14,547 nucleotides of DNA from Flavobacterium sp. (GCA_018062725.1 JAGORP010000026.1:1-14547); one strand, 5' to 3'. Counted from the stretch's first letter, positions 1-7,461 are shown. Notes: a model not told the origin generated them from the sequence alone. Numbers and translations: made by a program.

Positions 1-112
1 GCTCAGGTAATGTAAGTGCTAATTTGGTAGAAGTCAATTTTCCAATACAACTAGTAATCAACAAATCATCGGTATAGGTTGAACTTTTTAAATCATAACT
101 GAATTTTCTCAT
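1..112 (-). CDS. N-terminal end of an unidentified protein (clipped by window edge)
   Basis: An ATG at 110-112 on the minus strand opens a frame that stays open to the window edge, about 37 codons, beginning MRKFSYDLKSSTYTDD. It starts 15 nt after the stop of the two-TM protein gene ending at 128, on the same strand, so the two are probably co-transcribed. There is no signal peptide or membrane segment in the visible part. The fragment is too short to assign a family. The spacing and the A/T-rich leader just before the ATG support it as a real start. Confidence 0.55.
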   Translation of the reverse strand, partial: MRKFSYDLKSSTYTDDLLITSCIGKLTSTKLALTLPE

Positions 113-127
113 AGATAATTTATTTTT

Positions 128-586
128 TTAAAAACTACTTTTTTTCTGATGTTTTAATTTTCGTTCCACCAAACGAACTATATTTTTGGCTTCCGCTTTA
201 TAATTCTTGTCAATTGACAATTCAATAAAATTTAAATTGGATTGTACAATTACAAGTCGGTATTTCGATTTATTAACGCTAAAGGAAGCATATAAAAAAA
301 CCAAACATAACGTCAAAACTGATGCAATCTCTAAATAGGTTTTAGAATAAAAAAAAAGCACAAAAGACAGCATTGCTAGAACTAAACATAAACTATTCAC
401 AATGTGACTGTTTTTCTTTACAAGCTTAATTTTTTCTATAGATTTAAAATAAATGGGCACTCTACATTTATAATTGGGCAGTAAAATGTATTCAAAGAAT
501 ATAATACCAATAGAATTTAAAAACTCTATACGATGACTTTGCTCTTGATCAAAATCCATTTTATCATCAACTGAAACTACCCGCAT
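128..586 (-). CDS. Hypothetical protein with two transmembrane segments
   Basis: This 152-aa protein has a soluble N-terminal part (residues 1-60), two closely spaced hydrophobic helices (about 62-80 and 85-104) and a charged C-terminal tail rich in Lys and Glu ending KHQKKSSF. This suggests a small inner-membrane protein with both ends on the same side. I do not recognise the family. The first ATG (584-586) is preceded by an A-rich AAAAAGAACGATAC stretch, which is acceptable for this group. A second in-frame ATG at residue 10 (MDFDQ) is a possible alternative start. It probably leads the gene that begins 15 nt downstream at 112. No good TAnnTTTG promoter is visible upstream, only one-mismatch versions. 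Confidence 0.6.
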   Translation of the reverse strand: MRVVSVDDKMDFDQEQSHRIEFLNSIGIIFFEYILLPNYKCRVPIYFKSIEKIKLVKKNSHIVNSLCLVLAMLSFVLFFYSKTYLEIASVLTLCLVFLYASFSVNKSKYRLVIVQSNLNFIELSIDKNYKAEAKNIVRLVERKLKHQKKSSF

Positions 587-809
587 GTATCGTTCTTTTT
601 ATAAATGTACTCGATTAAAAAGGTAGAACATTTTATAAAGTTGTAAGCGTAACCATGGAGGAACAAGTGTTGAGAATAGGTGCTTTCAACAAAACAACTT
701 GAGAAGATAATGCATTTATTGTATATTTCAGTATGAGCAAGTAATTCTAAAAATTGGCATAAAAAAAGCCCAAAACTAATTTTGGGCTTTTCTATTTTAA
801 AAAATGTGC
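587..809. other. Intergenic region without a recognisable gene
   Basis: This gap of about 220 nt holds the terminator at 764-791 and, at its left end, the leader of the 128-586 gene. I see no convincing ORF, RNA or repeat between about 620 and 760. Confidence 0.5.
764..791 (-). terminator. Bidirectional rho-independent terminator after the 810-2225 gene
   Basis: The 12-bp arms AAAAGCCCAAAA (764-775) and TTTTGGGCTTTT (780-791) are perfectly complementary around a CTAA loop. A-runs and T-runs flank both sides, so it can work on either strand. It lies 19 nt past the stop codon at 810-812 and should end the minus-strand secreted-protein operon. Confidence 0.85.
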
Positions 810-2225
810 TTAGTACTTTACATTGTACACATTGACGAGTTGCATTTCGGTGTCGCTGGTCATGATCGCAAAAACGGTTCGATTACTATCTGGAAAAAAA
901 GCTAACAAATGAGCCACCAATCGATTGGTAGATTTGATTTGCGACGAATCGTATACCACTCCCGAATTTTTATATTGATTCGAAGCGTCTATACGCGCTA
1001 ATCTTCCGTACGTATTGTAATTATCGGCATAGGAATAATTTAAAAAATAATTTCCTTTGACGTTTAAAACTCCAAATGATTTAAAGAAATTCGCAAAATT
1101 ATAAGCACGTTCGGTATACAAATCATTCTGACTTTTCAACGTACCGTCTTTTCCTAACACAAAAACACTTGGTTTAAGATTGTTAAAATTTGGATCAAAT
1201 GAAACCGGAGCGCCAATAGCGGCCGTCATCGGAATATCTGCTTGTGCTTCAGCGAAAATAACAATCTCCTCGTTTTCGTAAAACAAACCGTTGATGTTTA
1301 CATTTTTGATACCTTTAATCGCTGAAAATCCGCTTACTTTATTGTTTTTTAGGATGGTACCCGCAGTTAAATCGTAGAAAACCAAGTCGTCGAAATCGCC
1401 AGTGCGGATTCCTTTGTTGGGCGAATTGAATCCGATTAAATACTCTTGCTCGCCAATAGTAACCGAACGCATTTCGTTGAGTTTGATTTCTTCATTGAAC
1501 TTTTTAGCTTCGGTAGTTTCCGCTGAAACCAAAACCATTGTATTTCCTACTTTCCAACTTTTCGGATTGCGTTGCAAAACCATTTTACCGGAATTCGTTA
1601 CAGTTAAACTAAACGTTGCAAAAGCTGGATCGGCTTCGACATCTTTTTGCCAAGCTAATTCACCATTCGCACCAAACACCATGATTTTGTTCATTTCGGG
1701 TGCTTCTTTTTCTTTTCTAGGGATAAAATCCAATCCGAAAAAATTACCATTCTCTGATTTCCGAACTAAAGTAGTTCCCGATTTCATCAACGATTCAATT
1801 TCAAAAGTGGCCAACAACGTAGTTTCGAATTTGGCCGTTTTCTTGTCAAAAACGTGTTTGAACCATTCTTTCTTCTTCAATTTACCCGAATAACTTTCGG
1901 TAAACACGACAATCTTCTCATTTCCGATTTCGTAAAACCCAAGGTAGTTGTTCAATGTTGTACGATCTTTCGCACCATAATCATGAATATACGTATCAAC
2001 CAGTACATTCTTTTGGTCAAATTTTCGCAACAACAATTGGTTTTTAGTCAACATACCTTCGACATTCAAAGCCGAAAACAAATAATGGTTGTAGTTGTCT
2101 TTTAAAACAAATTTGGCGTCTTTTTCGTATTTTGTACTGAATTCAAACTTCGTCCCAAAATCATTATTTTGTCCGAAAACCGAGCCGATGCAAAGCATCC
2201 AACTCAAGAGCAGTATTTTTTTCAT
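810..2225 (-). CDS. Secreted protein of unknown function (possible beta-propeller-like)
   Basis: This 471-aa protein begins with a Sec signal peptide (MKKILLLSWMLCIGSVFGQ, probable cleavage after the GQ). It has no lipobox Cys and no T9SS C-terminal domain, so a periplasmic or outer-surface location is inferred. The mature part is rich in short beta-type segments with recurring hydrophobic-charged patterns such as NEKIVVFTES, NKIMVFGANGE and FVLGKDGT. These are reminiscent of blade-like repeats, but I cannot assign a propeller family. It begins 1 nt after the stop of the 2227-3417 gene, so the pair is very likely an operon with linked function. A strong terminator follows. Codon use matches the flanking chromosomal genes. 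Confidence 0.8.
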   Translation of the reverse strand: MKKILLLSWMLCIGSVFGQNNDFGTKFEFSTKYEKDAKFVLKDNYNHYLFSALNVEGMLTKNQLLLRKFDQKNVLVDTYIHDYGAKDRTTLNNYLGFYEIGNEKIVVFTESYSGKLKKKEWFKHVFDKKTAKFETTLLATFEIESLMKSGTTLVRKSENGNFFGLDFIPRKEKEAPEMNKIMVFGANGELAWQKDVEADPAFATFSLTVTNSGKMVLQRNPKSWKVGNTMVLVSAETTEAKKFNEEIKLNEMRSVTIGEQEYLIGFNSPNKGIRTGDFDDLVFYDLTAGTILKNNKVSGFSAIKGIKNVNINGLFYENEEIVIFAEAQADIPMTAAIGAPVSFDPNFNNLKPSVFVLGKDGTLKSQNDLYTERAYNFANFFKSFGVLNVKGNYFLNYSYADNYNTYGRLARIDASNQYKNSGVVYDSSQIKSTNRLVAHLLAFFPDSNRTVFAIMTSDTEMQLVNVYNVKY

Positions 2226-2226
2226 A

Positions 2227-3417
2227 TTATTTTTTAATAGCGTAGATTTCTTTTTCTAGACGCGCTAATTCTTGCTTTTCATCGTAACTTAAATCAATGT
2301 AAATCAGGTTCTCTTGAAATTGATTCAAATACAATTCGGCATCTTTTTTATTCTCCAAAGCCAAATTAATACGCATTAAATTGAAATAAATATATTTTGC
2401 GATTTTTGAATTGAAATCGGCTTTCGAATTTTTGTACTCTACTTTTTCAAGTGTTTGCAACCAAATGTCAGTACCTTTTTTCATGTTCGCAAAAGCCACA
2501 TCATTCACATCGGAAGCTTCAGGTTGCAACTTGTTAAGATTAGTCGTTACATACATGTGCGCGCGTTCCAAATCATCGTACTTTCCTTTATTCTTCACAC
2601 TAGTCACTTGAACCGTTTTTCGGATGGCGCCAAATCCGTATTTATCATTCAGAAATTTATTCACAAAAGTGATTACACCTTCTAAATGTGTTTTCTCGGC
2701 ACGTGGTTTATTGATGTTGTTACTTGGTGATGAAGCGATAAGCTTGAATTCTTTAAAGAAAACATCGTTCGACTTCTCTTCGCCATTCACTTTCACAATC
2801 AATTTTGTCGGCTGATTACCGTAGGTTTGTCCGGCGTTATCTTGAAAATTCATGTATTGAATATCCAACAATACTTCGATGTATTTTCCTTCTTTAGAAA
2901 ATCCGTTGATGTTGATTTTTGACGATAAAACGTTATTATCTACAATGATGTAATCGTCTAAATTTGGATCTCTATATACTGGAGGAACAGGTTTGTAATA
3001 CACGGGTTTAGTCGGTAAAATTAATTGCGGATTCTTTTTTTGTTCGGTCATTGACAAACGCTCTAGCAATGATAATTTTTTAAATTCCACACTTTCGGTA
3101 GCAAACTTTTCTTTTGCTTTTACGGTTTCCTCGTCGTATTCTTTTAATTTCAATTGAAATTCTTTTTCGCTATCGAGCACTACTTTGTCGTAGTTTTTTA
3201 ACGCGTCTTGGTGATCTGCTTTAGATTTAGTAATTACATCCTCAGCCTTAATGTTGTAAGGTGATGACACAGAAACCAGCAATGTTCTATTGGCAGGTTC
3301 TATTAAAATTTTGGGTTGTTGCAGCAACTGAAATTCGACTGCTTCGGTAGATAAATTCTGGGCGTTAGCGAAACCAACGACCATTAAAAAAATAAAACAA
3401 AAAGTACTCTTCTTCAT
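2227..3417 (-). CDS. Secreted protein of unknown function with a coiled-coil region
   Basis: This 396-aa protein has a Sec signal peptide (residues 1-20, ending FANAQ). A Lys/Glu-rich segment at about 60-115 has the look of a coiled coil. A Pro-rich stretch follows (about 130-150, containing KPVYYKPVPPVYRDP), then a beta-rich middle (about 155-255), and a helical C-terminal third with TPR-like amphipathic helices (about 290-396). It is the first gene of a pair: the next gene begins 1 nt after its stop. The tight spacing suggests the two products act together in the cell envelope. I do not recognise the family. The upstream region has a CAGTATTTG sequence that only partly fits the TAnnTTTG element, so no promoter is claimed. 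Confidence 0.8.
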   Translation of the reverse strand: MKKSTFCFIFLMVVGFANAQNLSTEAVEFQLLQQPKILIEPANRTLLVSVSSPYNIKAEDVITKSKADHQDALKNYDKVVLDSEKEFQLKLKEYDEETVKAKEKFATESVEFKKLSLLERLSMTEQKKNPQLILPTKPVYYKPVPPVYRDPNLDDYIIVDNNVLSSKININGFSKEGKYIEVLLDIQYMNFQDNAGQTYGNQPTKLIVKVNGEEKSNDVFFKEFKLIASSPSNNINKPRAEKTHLEGVITFVNKFLNDKYGFGAIRKTVQVTSVKNKGKYDDLERAHMYVTTNLNKLQPEASDVNDVAFANMKKGTDIWLQTLEKVEYKNSKADFNSKIAKYIYFNLMRINLALENKKDAELYLNQFQENLIYIDLSYDEKQELARLEKEIYAIKK

Positions 3418-3469
3418 AATAGTATAAACTTAAATTAAAATTAACTCTGGTAGTCAAATACTGTACCAC

Positions 3470-3492
3470 AAAAAATAACTTAACGTAAGTTA
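3470..3492 (-). terminator. Weak candidate terminator after the endonuclease gene
   Basis: Read on the minus strand, a 7-bp AT-rich stem TAACTTA / TAAGTTA (3486-3492 with 3476-3482) closes a 3-nt loop and is followed by six T (3475-3470). It lies about 30 nt past the stop of the endonuclease gene. The stem is short and AT-rich, so its strength is uncertain. Confidence 0.4.
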
Positions 3493-3521
3493 ACTGAATG
3501 ATAAGGTAAGAAATGGATGAT

Positions 3522-5483
3522 TTAATTGACAATGATTTTTTTATTCAACACCTTGCCGTTATGGGTGATTTTGGCAAAGTAAATTCCGGATGCAACATCC
3601 AAATCAAATTGTTGCTCTCCACTGAAATCAGCCGTAAAAACGGATACGCCTAGACTCGAAAACACCTCTACCCGACTTTGAGATTCCAATCCGAATATAG
3701 TAAAAGAAGATTGAATTGGATTGGGATAAATAACCACGTCGTTTTCGGTAAAGGAAGTCGTGCTTAAGCTTGAAAACCACTGTTGGCCAGCATTTGCCCC
3801 CCAAATATAGTCGGCCAAATTCGGGTAGTCAATAAACGGATTGCGATTGACTTGCCATGTATAAATGTAATTGTTGCGGTTCATTTCGAAATCGTCGCTT
3901 GGATCAGTTGCATTCCATAGTAATAAGGTAGCCAAATCGCCCAATTGACCGACAGTAGTGTCTGGTATATCACCATTGACAACACTCAATGCATTATAAC
4001 GAACAGCCATATAAAAAACCGAACGCGCAACATCGCCTTTCCATGAACCGAGAGTTCCAACTGGGCCGTTATAACCCGTTAGGCCATAATCTTTATTCCC
4101 ACGAGAACTATTTTCTGGTCCGTCTTCAGCACGAATGTGATGTGCGTCAGCATGACCTGCAGTAATATCGTCGGCGCTTGTTGGAAGCCAGATGTTAATT
4201 CCGTCTTCTACTTCTGAAGTCGCATCGGCAAAACCACCACGCGATTGTGGATAAATGTGCTCTCTATTCCATTTCCCAGTACTATTACTGGTGGTCTGAT
4301 AGTCAAATTTAGCACGTGGCACTTCTTTATACATTAAAAAGACTTGGTTACTATTGAGCGGATTCTGATCGGCAGTGTTTAAAATTTGGACAATATCACC
4401 GTAGTTATGGGCTCGTACAATTGCTGGATTCGCAATAATGTCTTGCACCGCTTGTTTTAGTGAAGCACCCGCTAGACCTTCTAATGAACTATAATAACCT
4501 GATGGAATTGTGGCTGAAACATTTCCATATGTAGGATTCAGAGGAGTTCCAAATGGAAGTGTATAAAAATCGTTATCGATAACTCGGATTTCGATGTTGT
4601 CATTTAATCGATTGTATTCAAGTGGAAGTGTTCCAAAAAGAACTTTAAGTAGTTCATCGCCTTCGTCAGCAGCATCATCAATGGTTTGAATGGTAGAACT
4701 TGCGGTAGAACTTCCCATGGGAATAAAAACCGTGGTTGTACCTGTATAATCCGATGTATTGAATGAACCGTTATTAAGTGAGAAAGTAAATGTTAAATCA
4801 GAGGCAACTGGAGTTTGAGAAGTAAAAGAAACATTAAATGCACCTCCTTCGTTGATTTGAGTTGCATTAACAGCTATCGTTAATCCGTTAAAAATGAATC
4901 CGCTTCCATCATTATTGGCTCCTGGTGTTGGAGTTTTAATTTCGAAAGTTCCGTCTGATTTTCGTTGAATAGAATGATTAACACTGGAACCATTTAAACT
5001 CTCATTCAGTTGAGTGGTCACTCCGAGTAAAGCCATTAAGTCGGTTGCATCGGGATCAGCTGTACCATATACCATGGCGTCGATTAAATTCATAGAAGTT
5101 GCTAGTGTATTGTTTGGGAAATCGGATGAACTTCCTAAATAAATTGCTACACCATCGGGTCCGTTTTGAAAAATACTATCGGGTAAGTTTTTCCCAGGAA
5201 CAGGAGAAACCAATTGATTTCCAACAACAAACAATCCGTTTACATCAGTTGAAAACCCGTCTAAATCAATAACATAATAACTCAAATTAGCTTGTGAACC
5301 CGTTCCGTTGAATAAAACAAGAACATAATCATTCAGTGAAAAATTGGGTGTAATTGATTTCAATTCAATAAATTCTTTATCGTCTGTGCTGGGTGTATCA
5401 CAATCTAACTCATTGATAATCAACTGACTGGAAGCAAACATCACATTGAAAAGTGTAATCAGTAAAGCAATTTTTCGTAGCAT
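3522..5483 (-). CDS. Secreted endonuclease I with lamin-tail-like, Calx-beta-like and T9SS sorting domains
   Basis: This 653-aa multidomain exported nuclease probably degrades extracellular DNA or RNA for nutrients. Modules in order: Sec signal peptide (1-20); lamin-tail-like domain (about 21-200, starting LIINELDCDTP); Calx-beta-like domain (about 203-305, with NEGG, TSDYTGTT and IDDAADEGDE); endonuclease I/NucM domain (about 308-562); type IX secretion type-A sorting domain (about 583-653, YPNP...GIYFAKI...KKIIVN). In the nuclease domain the active-site motif WNREHIYPQS (405-414) is intact, as are DAHHIRAED (446-454), NSSRGNKDYG (458-467) and WKGDVARSVFYMAVRY (481-496). These match the beta-beta-alpha-metal nuclease family, with His409 the likely general base. 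It is monocistronic, with its own TAATTTTG element just upstream. The start is the ATG that gives a proper signal peptide. Confidence 0.92.
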   Translation of the reverse strand: MLRKIALLITLFNVMFASSQLIINELDCDTPSTDDKEFIELKSITPNFSLNDYVLVLFNGTGSQANLSYYVIDLDGFSTDVNGLFVVGNQLVSPVPGKNLPDSIFQNGPDGVAIYLGSSSDFPNNTLATSMNLIDAMVYGTADPDATDLMALLGVTTQLNESLNGSSVNHSIQRKSDGTFEIKTPTPGANNDGSGFIFNGLTIAVNATQINEGGAFNVSFTSQTPVASDLTFTFSLNNGSFNTSDYTGTTTVFIPMGSSTASSTIQTIDDAADEGDELLKVLFGTLPLEYNRLNDNIEIRVIDNDFYTLPFGTPLNPTYGNVSATIPSGYYSSLEGLAGASLKQAVQDIIANPAIVRAHNYGDIVQILNTADQNPLNSNQVFLMYKEVPRAKFDYQTTSNSTGKWNREHIYPQSRGGFADATSEVEDGINIWLPTSADDITAGHADAHHIRAEDGPENSSRGNKDYGLTGYNGPVGTLGSWKGDVARSVFYMAVRYNALSVVNGDIPDTTVGQLGDLATLLLWNATDPSDDFEMNRNNYIYTWQVNRNPFIDYPNLADYIWGANAGQQWFSSLSTTSFTENDVVIYPNPIQSSFTIFGLESQSRVEVFSSLGVSVFTADFSGEQQFDLDVASGIYFAKITHNGKVLNKKIIVN

Positions 5484-5506
5484 TCTTTCTGTATAAATTT
5501 AGAATG

Positions 5507-5514
5507 CAAAATTA
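5507..5514 (-). promoter_or_regulatory. Flavobacterial -7 element for the endonuclease gene
   Basis: Minus strand TAATTTTG fits the Bacteroidota -7 consensus TAnnTTTG and lies 23 nt upstream of the ATG at 5483. No TTG -33 element is visible at the usual distance, so it is a partial match. Confidence 0.5.
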
Positions 5515-5597
5515 AGCTTTTTTTGGTTAAGCTCGTTCATTTATAACGTATTATAATCATTCCTTAACACTAAATCAAAACATATTCTTAAAGTAAA

Positions 5598-5627
5598 TTG
5601 TCTATATCAATTTTTTAAATACTTTTG
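5598..5627 (+). promoter_or_regulatory. Flavobacterial promoter for the DUF4369-TlpA lipoprotein gene
   Basis: TTG (5598-5600), a 19-nt spacer and TACTTTTG (5620-5627) match the known Bacteroidota -33/-7 promoter (TTG, 17-23 nt, TAnnTTTG). The ATG at 5657 follows 29 nt after the -7 element. It is divergent from the endonuclease gene. Confidence 0.75.
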
Positions 5628-5656
5628 CAAAAAAAATTTAATTAATATTTCAAGTA

Positions 5657-6418
5657 ATGAAAAAAATAATCAGTGTTATTATTCTAAGTTTAGTTGTGCT
5701 TTCGTGCAGTAAAGTAAAAAAAGGAGAATTTTTAATCAGCGGTACAGCAAAAGGAATTGAAAATGGTAAGTCGGTTGTTTTACAAACACAAGATGAAAAC
5801 GGAATGATGATGATTCCTGTTGATACTGTAAAAGTAAAAGACGGAAAGTTTGAATTTAAAGGAAAAATAACTGAACCTAAAATGTACACTATTGTTTTCC
5901 CAGAATTGAACAATGGTTTGTCGCTTGTCGTTGAGAATGATGAAGTAAAAGTGGAAGTGTATAAAGATAGTATTCAATCGTCAAAAATTTCTGGAACGTA
6001 CCATAATGACGAATTTTACAAATTCAATTTGGAAATGAAAAAAATTGGTAAAAAAGTAGATGACCAATTGAAAGGAATGAAAACTGAATACGATCAAGCG
6101 GTAACTAAAAATGACACAGTGACCATGCGCAGACTAATGGGTGAGGCTAATAACATTCAACAAGGACAGCAAAAAACCTACACTGAAACCATGAATAAGT
6201 ATGCAAAAGACCATCCAAAGTCTTTTATTACTGTACTTATCATCGAAAATATGTTCCGCGCACCGGATGCTGATCCTAAAAAAATAAAGGAATATTATGA
6301 TGCCCTTGACTCAGATTTGAAAAATGTAAAAGGCGGAAAAAATATTAAAAAGCAACTTGACGCAATCGAGACAGCAAAAAAAAATCCAACTCCGCAAGTA
6401 ACTCCTCAGATAAAGTAA
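5657..6418 (+). CDS. DUF4369 lipoprotein, N-terminal half of a frameshifted TlpA-type thiol-disulfide oxidoreductase
   Basis: This 253-aa frame starts with a lipoprotein signal (MKKIISVIILSLVVLSCS, lipidated Cys17), so the product should be membrane-anchored on the periplasmic side. Residues about 24-125 match the DUF4369 pattern (ISGTAKGIENGK, VDTVKVKDGKFEFKG, VVENDEVKVEV, ISGTYHNDE). Residues about 125-240 are a helical linker. In Bacteroidota this module is normally followed by a thioredoxin-like AhpC/TSA-TlpA domain, and that domain is encoded immediately downstream in the -1 frame. The frame ends at TAA 6416-6418 after a Pro/Gln-rich stretch (NPTPQVTPQIK). The real gene is therefore probably 5657-6843, about 395 codons, broken here by a 1-nt deletion, a sequencing error at an A-run, or frameshifting. 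The start is supported by the lipobox and the upstream promoter. Confidence 0.85.
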   Translation: MKKIISVIILSLVVLSCSKVKKGEFLISGTAKGIENGKSVVLQTQDENGMMMIPVDTVKVKDGKFEFKGKITEPKMYTIVFPELNNGLSLVVENDEVKVEVYKDSIQSSKISGTYHNDEFYKFNLEMKKIGKKVDDQLKGMKTEYDQAVTKNDTVTMRRLMGEANNIQQGQQKTYTETMNKYAKDHPKSFITVLIIENMFRAPDADPKKIKEYYDALDSDLKNVKGGKNIKKQLDAIETAKKNPTPQVTPQIK

Positions 6419-6843
6419 GCGAAAGCCCAAAAAAAGCACCTGATTTCTCTGCTCAATCACCGGAAGGGAAAACAATTTCTTTAAACCAATCGTTAGGAAA
6501 AGTTACACTAATTGATTTTTGGGCGTCATGGTGTAAACCGTGTCGAATGGAAAATCCGAAAGTAGTGGCGTTATACAACGAGTTACATTCTAAAGGATTA
6601 GTAATTATTGGTGTTTCTTTGGATGAAGACGCTGAATTATGGAAAAAAGCGATTGCTAAAGATAAATTGACATGGATACATGTTTCAAACCTTGAGGGTT
6701 GGGAAGATCCGATTGCCGCTTTATATGAAGTAAATCAAATTCCGAGTACTTTTTTACTCGATAGTAACGGAAATATAGTAGCCCGTGATTTAACAGGTGA
6801 AGCCTTGAAAAGCAAAATAAAATCGATGTTAAACGTACAATAA
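6419..6843 (+). pseudogene. Thioredoxin/TlpA domain, C-terminal half of the frameshifted lipoprotein gene
   Basis: This frame (frame 1) is open from 6361, just after a TGA at 6358-6360, to the TAA at 6841-6843. It encodes a complete thioredoxin-like domain: KKAPDFSAQSPEGK, then LIDFWASWCKPC with the redox motif WCKPC at 6529-6543, then VIIGVSLDEDAE, and the cis-Pro loop QIPSTFLLD with the Pro codon at 6742-6744. It should reduce or isomerise periplasmic disulfides. There is no ATG before 6547, and 6547 lies after the catalytic cysteines, so independent translation would give an inactive fragment. The domain lacks its own signal sequence. It therefore belongs to the upstream DUF4369 lipoprotein gene, and the reading frame must change between 6361 and 6418. 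All motifs are intact, so any mutation is recent or the shift is not real. Confidence 0.8.
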
Positions 6844-6867
6844 TAGAACATTGAATGACATATAATG

Positions 6868-6893
6868 AATCCCTTCACTCGAGGGGATTTTTT
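6868..6893 (+). terminator. Rho-independent terminator after the thioredoxin gene
   Basis: AATCCC (6868-6873) pairs with GGGATT (6884-6889) across a loop of about 10 nt that contains a CTCGAG, and a T-run (6888-6893) follows. It lies 25 nt after the stop at 6843. Confidence 0.7.
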
Positions 6894-6949
6894 ATTTCTC
6901 TCACATCCAAAGGATTAAAATAATTTATAAAATAATGTGTGAAAATAAT

Positions 6950-6979
6950 TTGGAAACCCTAAAAGTGTTTTTATATTTG
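6950..6979 (+). promoter_or_regulatory. Flavobacterial promoter of tRNA-Tyr
   Basis: TTG (6950-6952), 19-nt spacer, TATATTTG (6972-6979) is a full match to the Bacteroidota promoter. It lies 17 nt before the tRNA 5' end. Confidence 0.8.
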
Positions 6980-6996
6980 CAGAGTTCTTAAGCATT

Positions 6997-7078
<82 letters not shown>

Positions 7079-7083
7079 CGAAT

Positions 7084-7149
7084 AAATAGAATACCATAAA
7101 AAAAAGTGCCAAGCTCTGCTTGAGCACTTTTTTTTATGGTATTCTATTT
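7084..7149 (+). terminator. Very long hairpin downstream of tRNA-Tyr, likely terminator
   Basis: Two 26-nt arms (7084-7109 and 7124-7149) are perfectly complementary. Between them a second 5-bp stem CAAGC/GCTTG (7110-7114, 7118-7122) closes a TCT loop, leaving only A7123 unpaired. An 8-nt A-run faces an 8-nt T-run inside the stem. It begins 5 nt after the tRNA end and could terminate transcription of the tRNA. The right arm is also the start of the first tandem 103-bp repeat, so the left arm is an inverted partial copy of that repeat. Confidence 0.7.
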
Positions 7150-7400
7150 TCAAAGCGTAGCTTTGCAGGATGGACGTAGTCAATCCTGGTTGGTGGTAAT
7201 TTCGTAGAAAAACAAGCTCTGCTTGAGCACTTTTTTTTATGGTATTCTATTTTCAAAGCGTAGCTTTGCAGGATGGACGCAGTCAATCCTAGTTCGTGGT
7301 AATTTCGTAGAAAAACAAGCTCTGCTTGAGCACTTTTTTTATGCTATCCTATTTTCAAAGCGTAGCTTTGCAGGATAGACGCAGTTAATCCTGTTTCGTG
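7111..7400 (+). repeat. Three tandem 103-bp repeats (last copy truncated)
   Basis: Copies start at 7111, 7214 and 7317, each with AAGCTCTGCTTGAGCACT, exactly 103 nt apart. Copies 1 and 2 differ at only three positions. Copy 3 has about six changes, a T-run one base shorter, and stops matching near 7400. Each unit holds a T-run, the small hairpin CAAAGC-GTA-GCTTTG and an imperfect hairpin AGGATGGAC-GTA-GTCAATCCT. Together with the hairpin at 7084 the array fills most of the gene-free region 7079-7461. No ORF is present in it. The rest (7401-7461) is the A/T-rich leader of the barrel gene, in which I see no clear promoter. Confidence 0.92.
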
Positions 7401-7461
7401 AAATTAACTAGTTAAGTGAAATGTTATTTTCATAAACAAATATCAACAAATTAAAAAAATA

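Noticed and set aside
1402..2815. Plus-strand open frames opposite the two secreted-protein genes (about 1402-1893, 1854-2105, 2411-2815)
   Set aside because: They lie wholly antisense to convincing genes with signal peptides, and have no family motifs or promoter.
5650..5977. Minus-strand open frames opposite the DUF4369 lipoprotein
   Set aside because: Antisense shadows of a gene with a lipobox and conserved domain; no supporting features.
6547..6843. Thioredoxin half as an independent gene starting at ATG 6547
   Set aside because: This start lies just after the WCKPC motif, so the product would lack both redox cysteines and any signal sequence. The frame is open further upstream with the full domain.
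7111..7400. CRISPR array
   Set aside because: Units are 103 nt and nearly identical along their whole length, with no unique spacers and no cas genes.
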